64,000 bases of DNA from Prunella strophiata (lineage: Eukaryota > Chordata > Aves > Passeriformes > Prunellidae). Every line of letters begins with the position of its first letter. The first letter of the stretch is position 1. The notes below the pieces were generated by a model. The model was not told the DNA's origin. It searched no databases and was given only the letters and a program-made list of their open reading frames with translations. Below are positions 46,142-56,560 of the stretch, one piece after another. The DNA lies in NCBI GenBank assembly GCA_036583965.1, contig JAZBQD010000006.1, positions 676,496 to 740,495 on the forward strand. Reading direction: 5' to 3'. Position numbers and translations under genes: made by a program.

Positions 46142-46448
46142 TGTATGTTGCCCTGATTTTTTAAGTTTCTCTAAAGCCTTCTGATGTTTACATTCTTGTG
46201 CAGAACTTTCTCACACACTTTCTGTAAATAACTTGTTGTTTTGTCTTCCTCTATGGAGGAAGAGCAACTTGATGGACTGTTGAGTTGTCCAGTGGCATGG
46301 AGGAGGTGGCACTGTCACCCTCCAATGACACTGGGATTTCAGAAAACTATAAATGGAGTCAGATTCAATAAACTTCCTCTCTTTTTGCTCTCTCGCACCT
46401 TGCAAAGAGCTGCTGTCCGTGTTGTGTCGTTTGTGCTCCACAGTGACA
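46142..46448 (+). mobile_element. Probable short solo LTR
   Basis: Starts TGTATGTTGCCC. It has a TATA-like ACTATAAATGG at about 46347 and CAATAAACTTCC at about 46366, then a tail ending near CAGTGACA. The LTR order is clear, but no clean duplication was found. Confidence 0.55.
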
Positions 46449-46449
46449 C

Positions 46450-47170
46450 TTGTAGGTCTTCAGTAGGACGGGGGGCTCGGGGGTGGCTGGGTGGGCTTCC
46501 ACCTCCATCTGGGGGCAGGGAGAGTAGAGTCTGGGGGGTTCAGGGGCTGGATTTGGGGGTGGTGGGACGGGGGGAGGTATTTTGGGGGTGTCCACGGGGT
46601 AGATGTGGGGGCGGTGGGATGGCGGGAATCACTTTGGGGGGCCCAGGGGATAAATTTAGGAGTGGTGGGATGGGGGAAAGTAATTTTGTGAGCTGGAATT
46701 GTGGGTGGCGGGATGGGGGGAATAATTCTGCGGGGTTCATGGTCTGGATTTGGGGTTAGTGGGATGGGGGGAGGCATTTTGGGGGTCCCTGGGCAGGCGT
46801 GGGTGGGGTTGGGATGGGAAGAGTCACTCTGGGGAGTCCAGGGGTGGGACTTGGGCGTCGTGGGGTGGGCGTCCCCAGCCCGGCATCCCCACCTTGAGGG
46901 GTCCCCAATTTTTGGTGTCCCAAATCCCTGGGATAACCCTGCCCATCCAAGGGTCCCAATTTTTTGGGTGCCCACCCCAGGGGTCCCAATTTTCTGGGGT
47001 GCCACATCCCCGAGGTGTCCGTGCCCACCCCAGGGGTCTCAGTTTTTTGGATTCTCCTGCCCAACGAAGGATCCCAAATTTGTGGGGTCCCACCTCCCTG
47101 GGATACCCCTGCCCATCCAGGGGACCCAAATTTTTGGGCTTTTCTGCCCACCCAGGGGGTCCCCACTCAG
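46450..47170. repeat. Two adjoining G-rich degenerate minisatellites
   Basis: From 46450 to about 46870, units of about 60-65 bases share 'gtgggatgggggga' and 'attttgggggg'. From about 46880 to 47170, units of about 55-60 bases share 'aggggtcccaattttttggg' and 'cctgcccatcc'. Long frames across them have no family resemblance. Confidence 0.75.
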
Positions 47171-47880
47171 TGAGTGGCCAGGCCAGCTCCTCGCTGCCCC
47201 TACCCCTGCCGGGGACAGGGTGCCAGGGGGACAGGGTGATGGGTGTCCCGCCATCCCTGCGCCTCGGGCGCAGGCGGGACCGGAGGCGTTCTCGTCGCGC
47301 CCCGGCCGCGCTTCCCCTGCGCCCTCCCATTCCCCCCCCCCCCCCCCCCCCGCACCCTGGGGACCCCCTGATCCCCCCTTTGTCACCCGCTCAGCGCGGG
47401 GGGCGCGGTGGCACCGCAGGACCCCCTCTCTGTGACATCCCCGAGGTGGCAACTGCGCTTTTGATCACCACCACAAGCCAATTTGTCACCAGCGCCCCAA
47501 AGCGGGGAGTGGCCCACATCCTACAAGGCGAGTGACAGCATTTTTGGGGTCCCCCCACGCCACTTCCAGCCCCCCGCATCCCCCCGAGGATGCCGCGCGA
47601 CCCCGTACGCCCCGCACTGTCCCGGCCGCAGCATCTCCTGAGGGGACCTCGGGGACTTTGGGGACTGTCTGTCCCCATGTTCCCCCCGCCCCGTCCCCGC
47701 TGCGCCCGCGCTCGGTCCCCGTTCCTGTCGCGGCTTCCCCATGTGATCGGGCAGGAGTTTCAGTCACCCCCTCACCTCCTCCTCCTTCTCCGCCGCTGCC
47801 CCGGGAGGTGATGCCGCTGCTCCCGCTGGGGATGCGCCAGCGACACCCGGGGGACACTGCGGGTCACCTCTAGAAGAGAC
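47170..47880. promoter_or_regulatory. CpG island, gene not identified
   Basis: CpG-dense with an uninterrupted C run of about 20 bases at 47332-47351. It may be an orphan promoter or an unrecognised first exon. No ORF has a recognisable domain. Confidence 0.4.
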
Positions 47881-48103
47881 TGCAGGAGCACGGAAGCTCC
47901 AAGAATCCCTCCGAAATGACAGCTGGGGGGCCCGGGATGCTGCAGGTGCCAATTTGGGGGCTGGGTGCTCCTTTTGGTGAGGGGGGGGTGTCTCCAGGGT
48001 GGCTCCCAAGGTCCCCTCCCATCACCTCAAAGTCACCCCTGGCCAGTGCCTCAGTTTTCCCCTTGCTCTGTAGGGACCACCCAGAGCTGATGTCCTGGAA
48101 TTG

Positions 48104-48109
48104 GATTTA
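48104..48109 (-). promoter_or_regulatory. Polyadenylation signal of PGLYRP2
   Basis: Plus-strand tttatt is AATAAA on the minus strand, about 300-330 bases beyond the candidate stop codons of PGLYRP2. Confidence 0.6.
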
Positions 48110-48435
48110 TTTTGGGGGGTTTTAGGGTTGGAGCTACTGGGATGGGCTGGTGGGCCAGTGGGGTGGGCCAGGGTGTGGCTGGGCTGGTGGTCATCCAAGC
48201 TGGGGGCTGTTCAGGCTTGGGGGCTGCAGACCAGAGTCCAGCTGGGATCCATGGGTCTGGTGTTTATCTGGACCAATGTCCAGCTGGGATCCATCAGACC
48301 AACATCTACTGGACCAGTGTCCATCCAGACTGGGCTGGTGTCCATCTGGACCACTGTCCATCCTCTCCTGCCTCCATCCAGCCCAGGCTCCCTGGCTGGG
48401 GCCGCTCCTCACTGCAGAGTGGACAAGACCCACGG

Positions 48436-51400
48436 TCAGTCACAAGATGACCCCAAACCCCCTCCCACCAACCCCACCAGGCCACCCACCCCGAGCTCCC
48501 GTGCCACCGGTGTGCCCTGGAAGCCGGGCCAGCTCTGGATCTCCTGGAAGAGGGCGTTGCCGGGGCAGTCGGTGTGGCCGAGCTGGCGGTGGCCGCGCAG
48601 GGCGAAGTCCGGCCGGACGTGGCCGGAGCGGACGGCACAGGGCAGGAGCTCGTCCCGCACCAGGGCCAGAGTGTCGGGGTCCGGCAGGGTGGCCGTGAAG
48701 TCCCCGACGATGCCAACACCAAAGCCTTGGGTGTTGTAGCCCTTGGTGTGGGCACCCACCCAGTGCCACCCCCGGCCCTCGTACAGGTACCCGTCTGAGC
48801 CCACCACAAAGCTGCGAGGACATGATGGCAGTGAGGGGACGGGGGGGACCGTGGTGGGGACTGCGGGGGGACAGGGATGGGGACTGCGGGGAGGACAATG
48901 TGGGGATGATGGTGGGGGCTATGGGGGCTTATGGGGACAGAAGGAGAAACGGGAATAGGGATTGTGGGGCAACAGGGGATTGTGGGGGTTATGAGGACAG
49001 TGTGGGGACAGAGATGGGGACTGGGAGGGAACAGTGGTGGGGACCAGTGAAGGGACAGTTGTGGGGACTGCAGGGGGACCATGATGGGGACTGAAAGGGG
49101 ACAGTGGTGAGGACCATGGAGGGGCAGTTATGGGGACCATGGAGGGGCAGTTAGGGGGACCATGAAGGGACAGTGGTAAGGACTGTGGGGGGACAATGGT
49201 GGGGGCCATGGGGGCACAGTGATGGGGACTATGAGAGGACAGTGGTGGGGTCTGTGAGGGGACAGTGACTTGGACTGCAAGGGGACAGTGACTTGGACTG
49301 CAAGGGGACAATGATGGGAACCACAGGGGATGACAGTGACCATGGGGGTTGACAGGGACCACGGGGAGACAATGACAGGATTGGGGGCGTGACAGGGATT
49401 GTGGGGGTGACAGTGCCCACAGAGGTATAATGACCACTCCCACAGGGGGTGCCAGGGCCTGTGGCAGGTGCCTCACCCCGGGGAGGAGACAGTGACCTGT
49501 AGCCGATGTCGTCCCAGCCGCGGGTGTCCTGGTGGAAGCGCTGCATGTCCCTCATGGCGCGGGCGCAGGCGCCGAAGGTCCGGCAGGGCCGCGCCGGCTC
49601 CAGGGTGTGGTGCAGGAACACCGAGCCCAGCGGGGGCTGCAGCAGGGCCGGGGTGCCCCGGTAGGGACGGGCCCCCCACAGGCAGCGCGGCATGATAGCC
49701 GGGCACTCTGTGGGGACAACAGGGTGGAGGTGTCCCCTGAGATCCTGGGGACATGGCAGAGGCCATGGAGGGACATGGGGCTTGATGGGCCCTTGGGGAC
49801 ATGGTGGTGTCCACATGGGGACATGGGACTCCTTGGGCACATGGTAGTGTCCACCAGGGAACAAGGGGCTTGATGGAGACATAGTAGAGCCCACATGGGG
49901 ACAAGGGGCTCTACGGGCCCTTGGGGACATGGCAGAGGCCATATGGGGACAGGGAGCTCCTTGGGGACATGGTAGAGTCCACCAGGGGATGAGGGACTTG
50001 ACAGGTCCTTGGGAACATGGCAGAGGCCAAGTGGGAACATGAGGCTTGAGGGGGGCACACTAGAGTCCCCCAGGGAACAAGGGGCTCCTTGGAGACATGG
50101 TGGTATCCACATGGGGACAAGGGGCTGGATATGTCCCCTGAGCCTTTGGGGACATGGCAGAGACCGTGTGGGGACAAGGTCCTCCTTGGGGACATGGCAG
50201 AGGTCATTTGGGGACAACAGGCTTGATAGGTACTTGGGGTCACGGCAGAGGCTGTGCGGTGACATAGGGGGTGATAATCTTTGTCTGGGAGATGACAATG
50301 CCCATTTAGGGGGTGACAATCCCTGTTTGAGGGGTGCCACCCCTGTTTAGGGGGAAACAATCTCTGTCTGGGAGGTGACAACTACTGTTTAGGCGGTGAC
50401 AACTCCGTTTGTCCATTTGGGGGGGACAACGCCCATTTGAGGAGTGACAATCCATATTTGGGAGGTCACAAAACCCATTTGTGCGGTGGCAATCCCTGTT
50501 TAGGGGGTGACAACCCCTCTCTGGGAGGTGACAACCCCAGTTTGGGAGGTGTCAACCCCATTTAGGAGATGCCACCCCACCCGTACCCACGTAGCGCTCG
50601 CTGAACTCCCGCGCCGCCCTATGAGCCACGGCCGCCACCTCCTGTGTCCCCACGTCCCTCAGGAGCTCCGAAGTGGGCGACAGCTTCTTCAGCAGCCCCA
50701 AAACCGCTGCCACCTCCTTCTCCAGCCGTCCCTGTCCCGCTAGCGCCCCAAAATCCCGGCGCCGGTAACTGCTGGGGGGTCGCCCTGCTTCCGAGCCATT
50801 CCCGGTGCTGTAGTAGCCCCGAAGCAGTTCGGCCACCGGGAGGGGTCCCCGGGCCAGCCGCGCCCCCAGGACCGCCCCGTCCATGGCCCCGATGGCCACA
50901 GGATCGGGGACAGGGGACCGAGGACCCCTCAAGGTGTAATTCTGGGGGTTCTCCATGTCGTCCCAGCAGCCGCCGGGTCCCAGCGCGGTGGCGTTGTTGT
51001 CACTCCTCTGGGCCAGCAGGAAGGATGTCCCCAAAGCCTCGGCGATGGTGACAGCCAAGAGGGGGTCGGCGGGCGGGTCGAGGGTGGGGAGGGGTCGCCC
51101 AAACCCGCCGGATCTCAGCCCCGCCTCGATGCCGGCCAGGAGGGGACCGAGGGCCACCGTGGAGCCGTCGGGGGCCAGCACCGCCCCCAGCTCCGGTGTC
51201 GCCGGGTCGTGGTGGAGGAGCTCGGTCAGGAGCTGCCACTGGCTCGGGGTGAGAGCCGGGGGGCGTTCAGGGGTCCCGAGGGGCTCACCCAGCACCGCCC
51301 GGCACCCCGGGGTGCTGCAGACCCCCAGCCCCCTCCCCAAAGCCGCGGCGGTGCCGGGGGAGCCGCCCCGGGCCGGAGACTCGAGGGCGTCCAGGATGTC

Positions 51401-51973
51401 GAGCACAGAGTCCATGTGGCGTGGGGGGACAGCTGGGGGCACGCCTGGGGGGACAGAGGGTGGGGGGTGAGGGGGCTTAAGGGGTGGGGTTGGAGGAGGG
51501 GGGAGGCACCCAAAAATGTGCCACAAGCAAGGGGACGGCGCCCAAAATAGGGGGGAAAGGACCCAGACCAGGGGGAAAGAATGCAAAACGGGAAAAGGAC
51601 CCAAAAGAGGGGGAAGGGATCCAAAATACGGAGAAGGGAACCAAACCAGGGGGAAAGGATCCAAAATAAGGGGAAAGGACCCAAAATAGGGCAAAAGGCT
51701 TCAAAAGAGGGGGAAAGGACTCAAAATAAGGGGGAAAGGAACCAAATTAGGGGGAAAAGACCCAAAATAAGGGGGAAAGGAACTAAAACAGGGAGAGAGG
51801 ATCCAAACCAGGGAAAGGAGCCAAAATAGGGGGGAACAGACCCAAAAGAGAGTGGAACGACCCAAAATCAGAGGGAAAAAGGTGTCCTGGGTTGTTGTGG
51901 GATGTTGTGGCGTGTCCTTACCTGTGCCAGGGTGGGCGCTGACGCTCAGCGCCAGGAGCAGCCACGGGAACAT
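48436..51973 (-). CDS. PGLYRP2: Peptidoglycan recognition protein 2 (N-acetylmuramoyl-L-alanine amidase)
   Basis: Secreted zinc amidase that cuts the lactyl-amide bond between MurNAc and L-alanine of bacterial peptidoglycan. Coding exons: 51922-51973 (signal peptide MFPWLLLALSVSA), 50587-51444 (about 286 residues, variable N-terminal region with N-glycosylation sites NAT, NYT, NGS), 49497-49707 (CPAIMPRCLWGARPYRG, FLHHT, DIGY) and 48490-48811 (FVVGSDGYLYEGRGWHWVGA, GHRQLGHTDCPG). Phases join perfectly across all three introns. Zinc ligands are visible: first His of HHT or its neighbour (about residue 336-337), His of GHRQ and Cys of DCPG, plus the catalytic Tyr of DIGY. So it should be an active amidase. 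The extreme C-terminus is uncertain. Reading on without splicing stops at 48436. Splicing from the donor at 48490 to the acceptor at 48412 gives TGA at once. Mammalian proteins have a longer basic tail. Confidence 0.93.
48820..49420. repeat. GGGGACAGTGG-type minisatellite in PGLYRP2 intron 3
   Basis: Imperfect units of about 24-30 bases with 'gggggacagtggtggggact'. Entirely intronic, between exons 49497-49707 and 48490-48811. Confidence 0.8.
49720..50575. repeat. Two minisatellites in PGLYRP2 intron 2
   Basis: From 49720 to about 50250 the units carry 'ccttggggacatggcagaggcca'. From about 50265 to 50575 they carry 'gggggtgacaatccctgttt' at about 22-base spacing. Both are intronic, and frames through them are artefacts. 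Confidence 0.85.
51535..51880. repeat. ~20-bp minisatellite in PGLYRP2 intron 1
   Basis: About 16 imperfect units of 'gggggaaaggacccaaaata'. It lies between the signal-peptide exon and the large second exon. Confidence 0.9.
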
Positions 51974-51979
51974 CCTGCA

Positions 51980-52345
51980 GGACACGGCGACACCTTGAGG
52001 GACACGGGGACACCCTGTGGAACAGGGGGACACCCTGCAGGACATGGGGAAACCCTGGGACACGGGGAACTCCTGCAGGACACGGCCCCGGGGCCTCAGG
52101 GACTTTGACCTCACAGGGACACATGGGGGAGGGACAGGACACAGGGAAGGGGACAGGGACACACGGGGAGGAGGGAACACAGGGAAAGGGACAGGGACAC
52201 ATGGGGAGGAGGGAACACAGGGAAAGGGACAGGGACACATGGGGAGGAGGGAACACAGGGAAAGGGACAGGGACACATGGGGAGGAGGGAACACAGGGAA
52301 AGGGACAGGGACACATGGGGACACACGGGGAGGAGGGGGGGACAG
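51980..52345. repeat. 38-bp minisatellite just upstream of PGLYRP2
   Basis: From about 52125 there are four to five near-identical 38-base units (ggacacatggggaggaggg then aacacagggaaaggga), preceded from 51980 by a looser 'gggacaccctg' array. The array begins within ten bases of the PGLYRP2 ATG, so it overlies the expected 5' UTR and promoter. Confidence 0.9.
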
Positions 52346-52900
52346 TGCCACCAGGACACATATCGGGGACAGTGCCGCCACACCTGTGGGGGACACTGCC
52401 ACCATGACGTGTCAGTGCATGAAGCCACCAGAATGTGTCAGGGGATGCTGTCACCAGGCCATGTGACCTGCCCTGGGTGACACTGACCAGTGTCTGTCCC
52501 TAGCCCGCTCCCAGGGGCAGTTGGGGTCCCCTGAGTGTAGTGGCTCTGGGACACCCTGGTGGCTGTCACGTGCTTCCAGGCCACTTGTCACCAGCTGAAC
52601 AAGTTCCCTGTCCCACCCTAGTGGTTGGTGACATTCAGCTGGGACACTGTGGTGGTGACAGTGGGGACATGGTGGCAGGAACTGCATCAGGCAGTGCTTG
52701 GCCATGGCTGAGATGAAGGTGCTGGTGGCACTGTGGTGGCACTGACACTGTCCCAGTTTGTGACCCCACCCATGTTCATGTCCCCATCCATGTCCCCATC
52801 CATGTCCATGTCCCCTCACGTCCCCATCCATGAAGGGGATGTCCCCATCCATGGCCATGTCCCCCCATGTCATTGTTCCCCACCCATGCCTTTGTTCAAC
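52345..52900. other. No gene; short 12-bp repeat at 52760-52870
   Basis: The words 'gtccccatccat' and 'catgtccc' repeat about eight times at 52760-52870. The rest shows nothing recognisable. Confidence 0.5.
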
Positions 52901-52903
52901 ATC

Positions 52904-53790
52904 TTTATTTTTACCCCAGTTTCAGGGGTTTCAAAGGGATGAAAAAAAAAAAAAAAATCAAGGCTAAACCAAAAGGATTTATGTGTCTGTGCCAGCTGAG
53001 CATCCACATGCTTACATGGGTGGAAGAACCTTTTTGGGAGGGGTTTCCATCCCACTGTCTCCAAAATTGTGGGTTTTGCCCTAGTATGTCCCCATTTGGC
53101 TGTGGAAGATGCCTGTGGACCAGAGAGAATTAAAACAATGGATTTATGTTGGAGAAGACCTCCAAAGACATCCAGTGTTGCTTGATGCCACCAGAAGATG
53201 CAAAAGGTGAGATTTTTCTGGGGACAGGAGCCAACAAAGCTGCTCTCCACAATGGATTTCTGATGTTGGTCTGTAGATGTGTCCAGGTGCCCATGGGGAG
53301 CCAGGAGGATGTGGAGCCCCCCAGCCGGGGGTCTTCCCAACATGGATCATGAGGACCATGGAACATCAGCTCATCCTGAAGCTCCTCCCACACTCTCCAC
53401 ACTTGTAAGGTCTTTCCCCAGCATGGATTCTCCAGTGGTAGATCAGTGTTGAGCTCTGGTTGAAGCTCTTCACACATTCCGAGCACGTGTGGGGCTTGTC
53501 CCTACCAAGAAGCTGCTCATGGACACCCAGCTCTGAGCTCTGAGCTCAGGCCTATCTCTGGCTGCATTTCTGGCACAGGGTGGGTCTTTCCTCCTCACAG
53601 TTCCCGGGGCTGGGTTTGCAGCCCCTCTTCATAAAGGATCTCTGGGGTTTTTCTTCCCTTTTGGATTCCTGCACTGTGGAGCTGCTCAAAACAGCCTCTT
53701 CCATGAGGTTCTGCCATGGGGATTTGTCCTCCCTGGTCTCCATCCTCAGCTCCATCCTCTGTCTTGGGGAGGAAGGACAAGGAGAGGATG
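52904..53790 (-). pseudogene. Decayed C2H2 zinc-finger gene copy (ZNF-C)
   Basis: The minus-strand 3' flank (AATAAA at 52904-52909, A16 run near 52940) and the coding exon match ZNF-A and ZNF-B. The linker exon is readable ([11 protein letters not shown], then E-E-R-P-T-L-C-Q) up to an in-frame TAG at 53552-53554 and TGA at 53546-53548. In the same frame beyond them come one complete finger (C-S-E-C-V-K-S-F-N-Q-S-S, H-W-R-I-H) and the start of a second that stops after C-G-R-S-F-R-M-S. No first coding exon is found upstream, where a 42-bp minisatellite begins. It is a pseudogene with at most two fingers. Confidence 0.85.
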
Positions 53791-53834
53791 GGATTTGTCT
53801 CCGTGCCAGAGGGAAGGGGAAGGAGATCCCCCCC

Positions 53835-55315
53835 ACTCCATCCCTGCCAGTCCCGCTCTTACTGGGAGCACTGGGAGTGCTCTCCCTGCCAGTCCCGCTC
53901 TTACTGGGAGCACTGGGAGTGCTCTCCCTTGCCAGTCCCACTCTTACTGGGAGCACTGGGAGTGCTCTCCTTGCCAGTCCCACTCTTACTGGGAGCACTG
54001 GGAGTGCTCTCCTTGCCAGTCCCACTCTTACTGGGAGCACTGGGAGTGCTCTCCTTGCCAGTCCCACTCTTACTGGGAGCACTGGGAGTGCTCTCCTTGC
54101 CAGTCCCACTCTTACTGGGAGCACTGGGAGTGCTCTCCTTGCCAGTCCCGCTCTTACTGGGAGCACTGGGAGTGCTCTCCTTGCCAGTGCCGCTCTTACT
54201 GGGAGCGATACTGGGAGCGATGGTGAGAGCAGCGGGCAGGAACTGGGAGCGCTCTCCCTGCCAGTGCCGCTCTACTGGGAGCACTGGGAGCACTGGGAGC
54301 ACTGGGAGTGCTCTCCTTGCCAGTCCCACTCTTACTGGGAGCACTGGAGTGCTCTCCTTGCCAGTCCCACTCTTACTGGGAGCACTGGGAGCGCTCTCGC
54401 TGCCAGTGCCGCTCTTACTGGAGCACTGGGAGCACTGGGAGCGATGGTGAGAGCAGCGGGCAGGAACTGGGAGCGCTCTCGCTGCCAGTGCCGCTCTTAC
54501 TGGAGCACTGGGAGCGCTCTCGCTGCCAGTGCCGCTCTACTGGGAGCACTGGAGTGCTCTCCTTGCCAGTCCCACTCTTACTGGGAGCACTGGAGTGCTC
54601 TCCTTGCCAGTCCCACTCTTACTGGGAGCACTGGGAGTGCTCTCCTTGCCAGTCCCACTCTTACTGGGAGCACTGGGAGCACTGGGAGCGATGGTGAGAG
54701 CAGCGGGCAGGAACTGGGAGCGCTCTCCCTGCCAGTGCCGCTCTTACTGGGAGCACTGGGAGCACTGGGAGCGCTCCTCGCTGCCAGTGCCGCTCTACTG
54801 GGAGCACTGGGAGCACTGGGAGCGATGGTGAGAGCAGCGGGCAGGAACTGGGAGCGCTCTCGCTGCAGTGCCGCTCTTACTGGGAGCACTGGGAGCACTG
54901 GGAGCGCTCCTCGCTGCCAGTGCCGCTCTTACTGGGAGCACTGGGAGCACTGGGAGCACTGGGAGCGATGGTGAGAGCAGCGGGCAGGAACTGGGAGCGC
55001 TCTCGCTGCCAGTGCCGCTCTTACTGGGAGCACTGGGAGCGATGGTGAGAGCAGCGGGCAGGAACTGGGAGCGCTCTCGCTGCCAGTGCCGCTCTTACTG
55101 GGAGCACTGGGAGCGCTCTCGCTGCCAGTGCCGCTCTTACTGGGAGCACTGGGAGCGATGGTGAGAGCAGCGGGCAGGAACTGGGAGCGCTCTCGCTGCC
55201 AGTGCCGCTCTTACTGGGAGCACTGGGAGCGATGGTGAGAGCAGCGGGCAGGAACTGGGAGCGCTCTCGCTGCCAGTGCCGCTCTTACTGGGAGCACTGG
55301 GAGCACTGGGAGCAA
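53835..55315. repeat. 42-bp minisatellite, about 1.5 kb
   Basis: The left part has about eight near-perfect 42-base units (gggagcactgggagtgctct, ccttgccagtcccactctta, ct). The right part has variant units with 'gagagcagcgggcaggaactgggagcg' insertions. Because 42 is divisible by three, one plus-strand frame stays open for 464 codons and reads a 14-residue repeat ([14 protein letters not shown]). The frame has no promoter, start context or family match and I treat it as a by-product. Confidence 0.95.
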
Positions 55316-55473
55316 ACAGCGCCCGGACGCGGCTGCAGCCGGCGGGGGGCGGGGCCAGGACAAAGGGCGTGGTTATGCAAATACGGGAGCGATCGCGCGC
55401 TGGGATTGGTGGGCGGGAACAGCGCGGGTTTTCCTTGGTCACGTGGGGGCCGGAGCGATGGCGGCGGCGTCCG
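55316..55473 (+). promoter_or_regulatory. CpG promoter with a short first coding exon (MAAAS)
   Basis: In order on the plus strand: a GC box (GGGGGGCGGGGCC, about 55344), an octamer ATGCAAAT (55375-55382), an inverted CCAAT box (ATTGG, 55405-55409), and an E-box CACGTG (55440-55445). Then come ATG at 55458-55460, codons M-A-A-A-S and a donor G|GTGAGAGG at about 55473. This is the arrangement of a housekeeping-type promoter and first coding exon. The next exon was not found in the window: the minisatellite at 55480-56560 fills the start of the intron. The gene is unknown. Confidence 0.6.
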
Positions 55474-55479
55474 GTGAGA

Positions 55480-56560
55480 GGGGACAGGGAATAGGAATGG
55501 GGACAGGGAATGGGGACAGGGAATGGGGACAGGGAGCCGGGAATGGGGACAGGGAATGGGAATGGGGACAGGGAATGGGAATGGGGACAGGGAATGGGAA
55601 TGGGGACAGGGAATGGGGACAGGGAATGGGGATGGGGACAGGGAATGGGAATGGGGACAGGGAATGGGGACAGGGAATGGGGACAGGGAATGGGGACAGG
55701 GAATGGGAATGGGGACAGGGAATGGGAATGGGGACAGGGAATGGGAATGGGGACAGGGAATGGGGACAGGGAATGGGGACAGGGAATGGGGACAGGGAAT
55801 GGGGACAGGGAATGGGGACAGGGAATGGGAATGGGGACAGGGAATGGGAATGGGGACAGGGAATGGGAATGGGGACAGGGAATGGGAATGGGGACAGGGA
55901 ATGGGAATGGGGACAGGGAATGGGAATGGGGACAGGGAATGGGGACAGGGAATGGGAATGGGGACAGGGAATGGGGACAGGGAATGGGGACAGGGAATGG
56001 GAATGGGGACAGGGAATGGGAATGGGGACAGGGAATGGGGACAGGGAATGGGGACAGGGAATGGGGACAGGGAATGGGGACAGGGAATGGGGACAGGGAA
56101 TGGGAATGGGGACAGGGAATGGGGACAGGGAATGGGGACAGGGAATGGGGACAGGGAATGGGGACAGGGAATGGGGACAGGGAATGGGGACAGGGAATGG
56201 GGACAGGGAATGGGGACAGGGAATGGGGACAGGGAATGGGGACAGGGAATGGGGACAGGGAATGGGAATGGGGACAGGGAATGGGGACAGGGAATGGGGA
56301 CAGGGAATGGGAATGGGGACAGGGAATGGGGACAGGGAATGGGGACAGGGAATGGGGACAGGGAATGGGAATGGGGACAGGGAATGGGGACAGGGAATGG
56401 GGACAGGGAATGGGAATGGGGACAGGGAATGGGAATGGGGACAGGGAATGGGGACAGGGAATGGGAATGGGGACAGGGAATGGGAATGGGGACAGGGAAT
56501 GGGGACAGGAAATGGGGATGGGGACAGGGAATGGGAATGGGACTGGGAATACGGGAGTGG
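55480..56560. repeat. 13/19-bp G-quadruplex-prone minisatellite, about 1.05 kb
   Basis: A basic 13-base unit GGGAATGGGGACA is mixed with a 19-base variant that has an extra GGGAAT; roughly 60-75 units by eye. All three plus frames and all three minus frames stay open for hundreds of codons (G-M-G-T-G-N and S-P-F-P-V-P-I type), which is a property of the repeat. Degenerate related units continue to about 56800. Confidence 0.97.

Noticed and set aside
53580..54974. 464-codon plus-strand frame with a 14-residue repeat
   Set aside because: It is explained by a stop-free 42-bp minisatellite. There is no promoter, signal or homologous domain.
23815..56560. CRISPR-like or bacterial repeat arrays
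   Set aside because: The tandem repeats have no unique spacers, vary in unit length and lie in vertebrate introns. They are minisatellites.
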